64,000 nucleotides of DNA from contig JABBOT010000002.1 of assembly GCA_016165875.1 (NCBI GenBank), forward strand, positions 15,455,125 to 15,519,124. The letters are read 5' to 3'. A model generated the notes under the pieces. It was given only the letters and a program-made list of their open reading frames with translations, ran no database searches and was not told where the DNA came from. This document shows, piece after piece, positions 45,023-55,660 of the stretch. Source of the stretch: Acanthopleura granulata. Lineage: Eukaryota; Mollusca; Polyplacophora; Chitonida; Chitonidae. A program made the translations under genes and the position numbers. Numbering within the stretch: position 1 is the first letter of the stretch; every line of letters begins with the position of its first letter.

Positions 45023-48000
45023 GTAAGTCTCTCCGTTGGTATCAGGCAAAAGATATGAATGGCAAGGCCATCTTTGGCTCAGATACACATATATGATAGC
45101 AACATGTTTGTGGATTGCTACATGTATGTTTGTGGATTGCTACATGTATGTTTGTGGATTGTATGTTTGTGGATTGTTACATGTATGTTTGTGGATTGCT
45201 ACATGTATGTTTGTGGATTGCTACATGTAACTGTAAACTGCCTTAATTGTGGAAGGAAGTAAAAATATGAATGAGACATGACCTCGTAATGGAAAGAATG
45301 GGCTTTTCTGTTGGAAATAACAATAATTTCTGTCAGTTATTAGCTGACTAGACCATTTTTGGTGACCAGCTGTCGATAATGTTGCTCTTGCTGAGTGTCC
45401 ACATGTCAGGAGATTTGTCAAGCATGTAATGAAGGCCAGTGGTTTCAACCTTCATGTAGATCCACCTGGTTTCTGTCACCAATAAGGCCAACTTTTAGTT
45501 TTACTGCTAATAACATATTTCTCAGTTCAGCATAAAACCTCAATCAGTTAAATAAATTGTTATTTTGTATGTGTCATTCTGCCTGAAACCTGTATTTTCT
45601 TCTTTCCCTCTTCCAGGTGATGACATGTATGGCAGGAAAGTTATAGTGTTCTCAGCCTGTAAAATGCCTCCCAGTAAAGACATGGATCACCAGAGATTAT
45701 TAGAGTAAGTCTGGAGATCAGGTTTGTTATGTTATAAAGAAACAAATGTAAATCTTACAACTGTGACTGACTGTACACAAGGCCTGTTTTCTCTGTAATT
45801 TTTTTTTATTTTTATTTTATCCAACAATCTGTGAAATGTTAAAGTAAAGGTACAGATATTGCCATGGTTTAACATCAAAGAAAATATACTTACAGTGAGT
45901 AATGCTGTGCCAAGTGGTGGCTTAGCAGTATTTGATGAGTTCAAGGCACTATGTAGGCCATGAATTGACTCATCACTGCAGCCAGTTAATACACAAGCTG
46001 GGTTGACTGTTAGGTGCACCGTACAGACTCTTGTCAATGGCATTTAGAAGTTGGGAATGACATGGAAGAGATTCTTATGGCTGTACAACTTCTATTTATT
46101 TGTAGGCGATGTTAGCTACTACATCGAAACGTCATCTACAAATAAGTAAAAGCTGTAATCCAGAAGAATCTCTTCCACATTGTACCAGTATGTAATTCAA
46201 GACGGTTGCCTTACCCTGACCCCCACACAGTTTCCTAGAGCCCTAATGTTCACCGCACTCATTTAAGTGAAGTATGAAGTGAGTACATTAAAATGAAATG
46301 GAAATAAAACCTATGTATAGTATATATGTATATATTTTCTAAACAGAATTGCTTGTTGTTTCCACCAGGTACATTCGTCACACTCTGGACCAGTATGTGG
46401 AGAGTGATTACACTGTGGTCTATTTCCATCATGGCCTGAACAGTAAGAACAAGCCCAAGTTTACCTGGCTGGTTCAAGCTTACAGAGAATTTGATAGGAA
46501 GTGAGTGGATTTATTTTGGTCAAGTAATATATATATATATGTATTCACTTCATTACAAATTTGAAATACATGCTATTGTTCTGTCAGTCTTTAAACTCAG
46601 TTATTTTTTTTTATGATGTAATAATCATTTCATTTTTCATAAATTCTGTGTGTTTTGTTTTTTTTTTGTTTTTTTTTTTTTTGGTTAATCCGTTCTGCCT
46701 TCATTTGTTGTGGGTTTAAATATCATATACCCTAATTCTTCAACCTTCTCCATCACCGCTGAAAGCAGTATTTCATTATTTCCTTGGAGAACTGTAGGCA
46801 CTGGAGAAGTAATTCTCATAGTTTTATGAAACCTGTGGTGATACAAACAAATCATTTTTGGAATAACTGGAATAATTCATTTTTACAATAACTGCATGTG
46901 TATAGTACCCTTTAAAAATGGCTTTAATGGTTGAAAAGGTAGCAGAATTACAACAAGTTAGTTAGTCAATGTGAGATGACCCCTATAAAGGTAGTTCTGG
47001 ATAGGGGAGATAACTGTCATCTAACTTATCTCCAAATCTTTGAAATTCTCCCAACACATTTGGGGTTGGGCTCATTGTGTAAAGCTTACAGTTTGAAGGT
47101 TATAGTTTGTAAATATGGCTAACAGTTGCAGAGTTGTTTTGTTTTATACACTATGGAAAGTCTTCATCAACATTTTTCTTGACAGATACAAGAAAAACTT
47201 GAAGGCCTTGTACCTTGTTCACCCCACAAATTTCATTAAAATTTTGTGGAATATCTTTAAGCCTTTAATAAGGTAGGTGAATGACTTGTGTGTTTACCTA
47301 TTTTTATTCATATCTTCAGTTTAGTTGTTGATGTATTATTAACAGTCCAAGTTTTAACAATATTAACTGTCGCCTTAACTGTGTATATGTTTGCATTGTT
47401 TATCTCAATTAATTCTTTTCCTAAAGCAGAACATGTTTTGCATAATAAGAATGTTATTGAAAATTTTCTTTTATATACATGTGCTTGCAGAATTTTGAAA
47501 TGATATTTCTTTCTGTTATTTCTGCAGTGTGAAGTTTGGGAAGAAAGTTAGATATGTGAATTACTTACATGAATTAAAGGAGCACCTTCATTTCGACCAG
47601 CTGTCAGTTCCACCACCTGTTCTAAAGTAAGTGGTGATTTTGGTCCGTTATCTGTTGTACCGCCTGTTCACGGGATGTCTTATTTTAAACCAGTTACCAG
47701 TTGTACTACATCTTCAAAGATAAGTGTTGATTTTGATCATTTGTCAGTGCTACCACTGTTCTAAAGGTCAAATTGTTCATTTGACCAGTTTGCATTTGAT
47801 TTTTATCCACAAAGCTAGTATTTCTTTGTTTTCTTCACTAAATGTGTGTGGCAAAGGTTTCCATTTGATTTTTGTATCCTATAAACCCTTAAGTGTGTAT
47901 CATTTATTCCTTAATCTGTACACACTTTCATATTTCCAGTATTTCCTACACTGTATGTGAGAAGATCTTTGTGATGTCTACATGGTTTAAACATGACTGT

Positions 48001-51000
48001 AAAGGCCAGGTGAAACAAATTGGTGTATGTAATAAGATATTCTCTGTTTTACACAGATATGACGCTCAGCTTGTGAAGGCCCACAAACCTCCGTACCCGT
48101 ACTCACCTAAGCAGAGGAGAAGCCAAACACCTCTCAAAACACAGCAGTTTGGTGTCACCATTCAGTTGTAAGTTACTGAGATCTCTCATACTTACAGGTA
48201 TACTTACAAACTTGGAGATGTTTGTCATAGGACACCATTTGTTATTTCTTTAATGCAGAAAGAAGGGGACAGAACATTGAAGTTTAAATTTTGAGATTGC
48301 TCACCAATTGTCATATTCATATTTATCTGGTGCATGTGAGAGGTCATTGTGATTGTTTATTCAAGAAGAAGCATACTGTCCAGGTCATCTTGACACCTAT
48401 ACAACTGATACCGCTAAGACATGACCAGTGTGAGTGTGGGTGGCTCCAGTCTCCACTGAATCAGCAGAGGCAACGCATTATTATGTGTATGTGGTACAGT
48501 CTTCAGACGCCATTTATCCACATTTCAGTCTCTACCTTCATCATACAAAGGCATATTCTTAAATCAAGCATAAGACCTCATTGAAATAAATATAATATAA
48601 TACATGTGTATGTTATTTGGAGTTTCCAGTATTTTCCTTTTCCACAGTATAAAAGAAAACAGTGGGAGTATTATGCCACCTGTTGTAGAACAAAGCATCA
48701 CCTACCTCAGGGAAAATGGTGAGTACAGGAACTTGAGTAAATGACGCAGTGTCAATCAGGACTTCGTTGTCATGTAGCAGCATTCAGAACTTGATCCTGA
48801 TGTAGTGTCATGAAGGACTTGATCCTGATGTAGTGTCATGAAGGACTTGATCCTGATGTAGTGTCATGCAGGACGTTGCAGTCATGAAGAACAGCTCAAA
48901 ACCTTTCATGTAAACACAAGGTCTTGGATAACGTCAGCATTGCAACTAAAGGGAGAAAGCAAACTTCTCATTTTACAGTTCATATCCTCTTAATCAGCTT
49001 TGTTGACGTATTACTTGGACTTAATAACAGTATTTCTGAATTTAGGAAGATGGTCAGTTACCTAGCAAAGGTCAGTGGTTTACTCTGGGCGCTCTGGTTA
49101 CCTCCACTCATAAACCTGAACACTGTGGAATGAGTGAAAAACAACTCCTCGGTGCGGCATTAAACCCCAGTCGAATAAATCAAATTAAATATTTTAATAA
49201 TTATTTGATGTGTCCAGTTGTGAAAAAGAATGCGTGTAAATAATAAGTGCAGTAACTGCTCTGTGCAGAAGTTGTGTTTTTTTCTTTCTACAGCCCTTGG
49301 TGTTGAAGGGCTCTTTAGACGGTGTGCAAATGCCGCCAAGCTGAGAGAAGTTCAGCAAAAGTTCAACGAAGGTAACACTTTTATTTAAATCAACACAAAA
49401 CTGTGACTCCACTGTTAGGAGGGAAAAAATAATAAGTACGGAAAAAAATATTGTCATTGAATATTTGGTTGAAGTTTGCTTGATAAGTTTTACCCCTTGG
49501 CCATCGTTGATATTGTTGTAGTGGCTGTAATCCGCCCGGCCAGTGGCCATCTGTCCATGTCTCTGTAGCCGAAGTGTAGCCGAAGTTCACTGAACTTACA
49601 CCACACTTACACATTGGCATGAGGAAGTACCCTATGGGTTTTCAGCAACCTTTACCTTTTTCTTCAAGGTCATTGCGGACATTTAAGCTAAATTTTATAA
49701 AAGGCTTGTAAATGCTCTATCTCCTGAACAGTTTGTCCCAAGTTCACTGAATTTATAAAACACCTGCACACTTATATAAATGACTGGTATTATACATAAT
49801 ATCTGTTGGAATTTGCGTCTATTCATTACATTGTACGTTTGCTTACGACCGAGGGGTTTTAAGTGAAATGCATGGCATTTTTTTTAGTATACTGTTAAAA
49901 TTCAGTGTTCAGTATTGGCTATATATTAGTACATTTTTGTCACATGCAGGCTGCATGCCACATGCTGTCTCATTAGACATGTGCGTATTAAATGTGCAAG
50001 TATTTAAAAAAAAAAAAATGCTTTGAAGCTGTCTGTCTGCTTGTGATCATTGAGGCCTTGTTCTCAAGTCCAGCTCCCATTGCGTCATCCACAGCTGTAT
50101 CCAGCAGGTTTGCCTCACAAGATGATCTTTCCACTTTTCCTCCAACCATAAACCTGGATGATGTCATACTTAAAACATTTCTGAGGATAGCGTATCCTCA
50201 GGCATTTACCTTTAAATACCTGTCGTGTCCTAAGCTATTTAACCGTACGCACTTCTTCAGCTCATTTCAGCTTAGGAAGTGGAAGGTAAATGACTTGTCA
50301 GAGTTGTTGTTGTTGTTGTTTCAGGCCAGACGGTGGATTTCTCGGCTCTCCATGATGTACATATAGCAGCTGTGATACTGAAGACATTCCTGAGGGACTT
50401 ACAGGAGCCTCTACTCACCTATGACCTCTACGAACCCATCTGTCGTCTGCAGAGTGAGTGCCAAACCTCTACTTCACCGGTAAACGTGTGGTTTGCATCA
50501 ACCAGTTCATCTTTCAGTCCTTACCTGTATTTAAATGATGTGTATGGTCCGACCACACAGGCTTAATTAGAATATTCAGTGTATAGGAAAAAAGAACGTC
50601 TCTCCAGCTTTCCAGTAGCATATGCTAGAGTAAACCTGACTGGGATGTGTTTGGCTAAAACTTGTTAACCTGGCCTCATGAAGCATACTTAGTGTTAATT
50701 TATTTATTTGATTGGTGTTTTATGCCCCTTGGTGTTAAGAAACCGTTAGCAAAGTGCATTTCACCTCACCATAATAGATGTTGCCAAATCAGTTAAGGGT
50801 TTTATGAAACCTAGCTTGTTCAATTCTCGTGCTTTAACCAAAGGTATACTCTCTCTGTTGTCAACCAGTCAGCAGGGCTTCGAGGTTCCTTTGAGGCAAA
50901 TCTTCAAAGGTGGTTTTTTGATTCATTTTTCTCTAATTGTTGGCGTTAATTCACACATGAATTAAGAGGTAGAGGTAGTTCTTGTTACAGCCACATTTAC

Positions 51001-51551
51001 AGATGTTTTTGTTTATTTATTCCTTTTCATCAGACCAGGATGAGGAAAAGCGTCTGTTTGAGGCGAAGAGGATGATACAGGAGGAGCTCCCTGAAGACAA
51101 CTACGTCATTTTACAGTACATTATGCAGTTCTTAACAGAGGTAAGCAACTGCTTGTTATCCTGTTAGGCTTCCATTGGGCTGTCACGATGTAAAGGTAAT
51201 CATGACCAGTGTGCTACCACTTTTGTCCTGTTGGGACTCCAGCACTGTAGCACTCGTAAGTGAAAGTCTTTAACCTACCTTGTGTACATTTTGTAGTCCT
51301 TACCTGTACATGTATTTGACATCAGTGTTGACTACAGTGTCAGACTCCCATTCACCTGTGGGCTTCTGTGTGTGCTGTTCCAGGTGGCCGCCAGACAGGA
51401 CGTCAACATGATGACCCATCATAACCTGGCTATTGTGTTTGGCCCCAATCTGATCTGGCCCCGGGGCCAAGCCAACCTCTCCAGTATGGGCATCATCAAC
51501 AGCTTCTCCCTCATGCTCCTCCAGCACTTCGATCACATCTTTGTCAAGTAG
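34175..51551 (+). CDS. ARHGAP1: Rho GTPase-activating protein 1 (p50RhoGAP/Cdc42GAP) homologue, complete
   Basis: Core exons: 34175-34214, 35748-35849, 44544-44650, 44956-45022, 45617-45704, 46369-46500, 47186-47272, 47528-47626, 48057-48167, 48648-48718, 49294-49371, 50325-50453, 51034-51140, 51384-51551. Phases agree at every junction and give 461 residues; from memory human ARHGAP1 has about 439. The start ATG at 34175 sits in a good context (A at -3, G at +4). Residues 1-98 are acidic and likely disordered. About 99-240 is a SEC14/BCH lipid-binding module ([52 protein letters not shown]). About 273-461 is the RhoGAP domain, with arginine finger in GLFRRCAN (Arg310) and [12 protein letters not shown]. 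The family speeds GTP hydrolysis on Cdc42 and Rho in the cytosol and on endosomal membranes. Vertebrate ARHGAP8 is a paralogue; the invertebrate gene may be pro-orthologous to both. Confidence 0.95.
36410..36487 (+). other. ARHGAP1: Candidate ARHGAP1 cassette exon, 78 bp
   Basis: An acceptor at tgtatatag and a donor at ctgg|gtaggc frame 26 open codons ([20 protein letters not shown]...) with phase 1 on both ends, matching the flanking ARHGAP1 junctions. The pyrimidine tract is weak. The peptide is not similar to any domain I know. It could be chance. Confidence 0.35.
40475..40492 (+). other. ARHGAP1: Candidate ARHGAP1 microexon, 18 bp
   Basis: tgcattcatttcag precedes 18 bases encoding ELDAEE, followed by g|gtatac. 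The phase is 1 on both sides, so inclusion inserts six acidic residues before ELAKEESES without changing frame. The acceptor is good and the donor moderate. The peptide matches the acidic composition of the flanking exons, which supports a real microexon, but there is no transcript evidence. Confidence 0.4.
42101..42122 (+). repeat. C11/A11 homopolymer junction
   Basis: Eleven C followed directly by about eleven A in the large ARHGAP1 intron. Confidence 0.9.
45101..45231 (+). repeat. 22-bp tandem repeat, about six copies
   Basis: Units of 22 bases built on tgtttgtggattgctacatg, with one internally shortened copy. It lies in an ARHGAP1 intron about 80 bases past the 45022 donor. Copies are nearly identical, so the array should be length-polymorphic. 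Confidence 0.88.
45617..47626 (+). CDS. ARHGAP1: ARHGAP1 SEC14/BCH-domain exons (45617-45704, 46369-46500, 47186-47272, 47528-47626)
   Basis: The exons encode [59 protein letters not shown] and [20 protein letters not shown]. They align by eye along their length with the CRAL-TRIO-like N-terminal module of p50RhoGAP, which binds lipids, prenylated small GTPases and other BCH domains and restrains the GAP domain. All four exons end in phase 2. There is no break or missing block. Confidence 0.93.
46063..46177. repeat. Near-palindromic hairpin element, about 115 bp
   Basis: The left arm from tggaagagattctt at 46063 and the right arm ending aagaatctcttcca at 46177 pair over about 49 bases with a few mismatches, leaving a short loop around 46112-46127. 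No coding content. It may be a solo foldback MITE; it lies in an ARHGAP1 intron. Confidence 0.72.
46204..46285 (+). repeat. Degenerate SINE body fragment
   Basis: cacagtttcctagagcccta and atttaagtgaagtatgaag match the order of gtttcctcccaccataatg and ataagtgaaatattcttgag in intact SINE copies. It is strongly diverged. Confidence 0.35.
48057..51551 (+). CDS. ARHGAP1: ARHGAP1 linker and RhoGAP-domain exons (48057-51551)
   Basis: 48057-48167 encodes a short proline/basic linker ([19 protein letters not shown]) and the start of the GAP fold (QQFGVTIQ). 48648-48718 gives [13 protein letters not shown]. 49294-49371 gives [19 protein letters not shown] with the catalytic arginine. 50325-50453 gives [20 protein letters not shown]. 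51034-51140 gives [16 protein letters not shown]. 51384-51551 gives [20 protein letters not shown], ending FDHIFVK-stop. The linker seems shorter in PxxP content than the SH3-binding stretch of vertebrate ARHGAP1, so SH3 recruitment may be weaker; that is inference. Confidence 0.95.
48788..48872 (+). repeat. 28-bp tandem repeat, three copies
   Basis: Three copies of a 28-base unit containing cttgatcctgatgtagtgtc, almost identical. It lies in the ARHGAP1 intron after the 48718 donor. Confidence 0.88.
49060..49190 (+). repeat. SINE 3' fragment of a related family
   Basis: ggtcagtggtttactctggg, cgctctggttacctccactc and tcggtgcggcattaaacccc followed by aataaat show the same order of blocks as other SINE 3' ends but a distinct sequence version. 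Confidence 0.55.
50157..50188 (+). pseudogene. Possible relic of a duplicated RhoGAP exon segment
   Basis: About 140 bases before the real exon at 50325, this stretch encodes VILKTFLR, the same eight residues as the exon, with mostly synonymous base differences. Similarity covers roughly 30 bases and fades on both sides. It may be an eroded tandem duplication or coincidence. Confidence 0.25.
50695..50730 (-). repeat. Antisense SINE tail fragment
   Basis: tttatttatttgattggtgt followed by tttatgcc is the reverse complement of the SINE 3' end. Confidence 0.5.
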
Positions 51552-52239
51552 GAAACCAGTCTCCGCCGAATGATGGCATGCAATAAGCCTTCCTGGATAG
51601 ACACCACTGTATTTGCCATACAAATGTGGCCTGAGTTTTCAAGAGGCAGTTACAGGTCATAAAATATTTCTTTTGGTGCTGAAACTCACATACTTTCAGT
51701 AGGATATCTTCCAAACAAACCTTAAAAACATCCTTTTTATCTAAGATGGATAGTGTCAGGCAAATTAGAACTCAGTCATGTTGGAAATTCTAGGTCAAAT
51801 TCAGTAAGTCAATAGGGTTTACCTGGCTCTTACCAACATTGAAGAACAGGAGCAAACAAATGACTGGTAACATGGCAAAAGAGCCATCTTGTTTGTTGTT
51901 TGTAATTACAAGAGTTTATTTGATTTAGCCAGGATATTTCTGACCCTGGTTTAGTTACTTCAGCGTGAAGTAATAAAGAATGTATGAAATACTAGCAGTT
52001 TAGCAAGCCCCAAAGAGCCCTTTAAAGTTTTAAAGTGCCATAGTGGTCAGTTAAAGTCAGGGTTGGCATTTGAACTGCTTTATAACACTGGTATGCAATC
52101 CTGCCATATCCACTTGGTGACATTTATTGAAACCTTAAGCTGATTAGCACACCCATGATCTGCTTGCATAGTATAGTATCACAGAGAGTCTACACATGTA
52201 TGTGTTCCTACAGACCTATTCAGCACACTTATGATTACT

Positions 52240-52452
52240 GTAATTCTTCAACCTTTTCGCATGTTCGCAAGGTGTTTATTCAAGCATATTCTGAAGGCAT
52301 TACACTGTGTGGACGGAAAAAATCGTACTTTTTGAAGCTCTGAAACTGGCCGTTCCAACCAATGCAGTTTTGTCTCCAAAATGAAGTTAAAAATGTGGAT
52401 GATAAATTGCCCAAAAGTTGCTCTTTGATATGCCAAAAGGTTGAGAAATTAG
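52240..52452. mobile_element. Short MITE-like element with 16-bp imperfect inverted ends
   Basis: Starts aattcttcaacctttt and ends aaaaggttgagaaatt; the ends are inverted repeats with two mismatches. About 213 bp, without coding capacity. Similar end sequences occur near 46734 (aattcttcaacctt) and 46928 (ggttgaaaagg), hinting at a second, more decayed copy. Confidence 0.5.
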
Positions 52453-53582
52453 AGTCTGTACAAACTGCTCATACATGTAAATACATAAACAAAGTGTGCT
52501 GAAAGGAAGAATAAATGATACTCGTTTTCCAAGCTTAACCTGTACTGCCTGCTAAAACATAATTTTCCCAGACATGCGCCATGCAAGCATACGAAAACCT
52601 GTGTTTAAAAAGCATGGTCATGTTTCTAATTTAGATTGACTTTGGGATAAACAGAACATATCTTTCACATACAATATTGTTAAAGTATACAACATGTAGT
52701 ATTTATTTATTTTTCTAAAATGGCTCCTATTCTCTGGCTGATACACACCATTGTAACTACATTTATTCAGCAATGTATAGATTATATTTTATTATTTTCT
52801 TTATTAGCTCCCTGTTGTTAAAGGATATATACTTTCCCTTTGTCATTCATGATATTTGCTCTGTTGTTGCTTGTTAGGTTAATGTACAGTACTGTTCACT
52901 TTTGTGTAGTGCGTTAAGTAGTGCATCACAACACTGGTATGACCTACAAAAGCACATATAGAAGCAAAAAACCCTTGAGCAAAGATTCACAAGTTGATCA
53001 AATTGTACCTTTGGCTCAACATCAGAGTAGTTTTAGGGGGTTTCTGTGAAGAGTTGGCCAGTCAACTTAGTCATTGTAGATGCTGTCAGATGTTGGCGAG
53101 TAAAACGTTTTGAGAAATTGAAAGGAATTTAATTAATTTGCAGACTTGGGGGAAAAAGCCTAATAAGGAGCTTTATTCATGGAAATAAGTGTTTAATCTT
53201 TCCTGTTATTTTCTTTCTTGTTGTAGTTTTATTGGGCAGGCCCCATTTATGTTATGTGTGGATTAATGTTTATTATGTTGTGTTTTATGATTGGGAAGTG
53301 TTTAACAGGTTTAACGGGTGATCCTGTTTAACTTTTTATATGCAAAAATGACAAGTTAACTGTAGGCAGATTTAGGCCACAGTTCAGATCTAGTGCATTT
53401 CAGTGACTTACAGCCTGTAATATTTGGAGTTCTGGGTATCAATTAGTTGATGTCACATTTGAATCTCAGCTCCACTTTAAACTTACAGTATACTTAATGG
53501 TGGGCAAAGAAACAAAAGCTGTTAAAATTAATTTGGAGCGAATTATTTGAACAAAAATCATCTAGATGGTGATTATGAAGTA

Positions 53583-53896
53583 AATGTGCAATATCTGGAT
53601 GGGAGAAACATTGAAAATACCTAGACTTCTCCAGATAATGTGCAGTATCTGGATGGGAGTAATGTAGGAGAAACATTGAAAGTACCTAGACTTCTCCAGA
53701 TAATGTGCAGTATCTGGATGGGAGTAATGTAGGAGAAACATTGAAAATACCTAAACTTCTCCAGATAATGTGCAGTGTCTGGATGGGAGTAATGTAGGAG
53801 AAACATTGAAAATACCTAGACTTCTCCAGATAATTTGCAGTATCTGGATGGGAGTAATGTAGGAGAAACATTGAAAATACCTAGACTTCTCCAGAT
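53583..53896 (+). repeat. 65-bp minisatellite, five copies
   Basis: Four nearly identical 65-base units preceded by one unit lacking about a dozen bases. The unit contains gtatctggatgggagtaatg and tacctagacttctccagata. Overlapping minus-strand frames with repeated MFLLHYSHPDTA peptides are by-products. Confidence 0.92.
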
Positions 53897-55660
53897 AATT
53901 CTATATCCTTTGACAGGTGTCTGAAACTCAATAAAAGGAAGGCTGTAGTTCAGAATTTCTGGGAAAACATAACAGATTTTGTACCAGTTGTTCCACATAA
54001 CCATCATTCAATATTCATTGCATTTGCAATGTTACTGCCATCACTGTCTTGTCATTGTTTATCTAAGATCTAATATTGGTTTCTGTTTTGGGGGAAGGGA
54101 TACCTTTCCAGTGGACTGGTTACATCAGATTTGAGAACTTTAACCATCAGTGTTCAGGTTGATGACAGTAGCTTTCGGAAAGAGAAACACCTTTTTGCTG
54201 GTTTGGTACTGCTCCAGTCCGTGGACCCTTGGTGTGCAGTTGGCTCAACGTCACTAGGTGATGGTGTTGAACAAGGTGACAAGGCAGCCCTAGAGTATGT
54301 TGATTGTAACATCAATATCGACACATTTTAATGAGATTCAAGTACATCTTCTTGTACTTTGGCTTGGAAACTTGGACTGGGATTACTACGTGGAAGAAGG
54401 ACAAAGAGCCGTTAAATGGCATGGCAAATATTGACATTACAACGCCTTTCATGACACCTTGTCGGCATGTTTTTAGCATTTGTTAGATATATTGCTTCTG
54501 TGCAAAGACTGTTAAAACGACTGCCATATGTGTTTCATGGATAAAACTAGGTAGGACTAGTATGCGACAGCCATGCCTTAACTGGAGTCGGGTGTGTGTC
54601 ATCTACTGAGAACTGCACACAAATCATGACAAGTCCTCTCAACTCGTGCCTTTTCCCACCATGTACAAATGAGTCACAGGAGCGTGATTTCAACAAAACC
54701 CACATTTTTATACGATCACTGGAAGAGGAAGGAGATCCCATTGGCCTGTCTTGCTCCATTCGTGTAATTAAAGTCTGTGATGTCAGACAATGTAGTTAAT
54801 TGGCGGCACAACGGAAATCCTGTAAGCAGTGCTGTTTTGCTATGATCTTTAATTGACACTCTCCAAGTGTATGCTTCCAATTGCTTTTATTGTAAATACA
54901 AAACGTATGGATTGTAAGGAAGTACTACCTTTATTTAAGGTATCAGTGTTAGGGGGGATTAAAGTGTCCACACTAAACTTGAAAATACTCTGTTTCGTTT
55001 TCCTTTGTGCCTTTTAGACCATTGTCTTTTTTCTGTTTTTAAATTTACCATTGAAAACGATTGTTGTTTTAGTGTAACTTAGGTGACATTTATTTGCAAT
55101 GTGCATATTTTTCATAGTTTTACGTGTGGTGGTTCAATACAGTTTATATTTTGTTATTGAACTTGAAAGTGAAATGCCGGGGGATTTATTGTTTGAGAGG
55201 AAAATGATTTGTTAGGCATGGAAATGTCGAGATTTTATATCGTAACAGAAACTGTATGTATCGGATGGCGCGAAAGTGAAGGTCATTGAGCCTTTCTTTG
55301 TTGCGAATGTGGACGGGGAATGGTTACCACTTGACTTTCTGTGTTTCATTGTGTTGGACAAACTTGAGAAAACAGCAGTTGTTATTGGAAAGTGTTGCAA
55401 ATTATTTATCGGAAGCAATAAGCCTTTGCGTAAGTAATTTATTAGTAACTGTTAATTAATAAGAGTGATATTCAGTGAAGTTGGTGTCGTTGAGCTTAAA
55501 GGTGTAAGTTTTGCCGGTGCCTTAGGTTGCTAGTAGCAGGAGATTTACAGTGGAGGGATATTATCGTATATTATGGCTTGTACTTAGTTATTTTCTAACG
55601 GCACTGAGAACCACACGACAATATTTTGAATGTACTAATTAATAAACATCACCAGATCGT

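Larger units (their letters stand above)
51552..55660 (+). other. ARHGAP1 3' UTR and downstream flank
   Basis: No coding features recognised. AATAAA hexamers at 51972, 52510 and 55641 are candidate 3' ends. It includes a MITE-like element (52240-52452) and a 65-bp minisatellite (53583-53896). Open frames at 54131-54331 and 54596-54799 show no domain or codon pattern that would support a gene. Confidence 0.5.

Noticed and set aside
49992..50366. A 124-codon open frame overlapping the start of the RhoGAP exon at 50325
   Set aside because: It is out of frame with the real exon after the acceptor and lies mostly in intron. Only the VILKTFLR segment is noted separately as a possible relic.
53494..54007. 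Four overlapping minus-strand open frames with repeated MFLLHYSHPDTA peptides
   Set aside because: These are translations of the 65-bp minisatellite with shifting frames; no gene structure.
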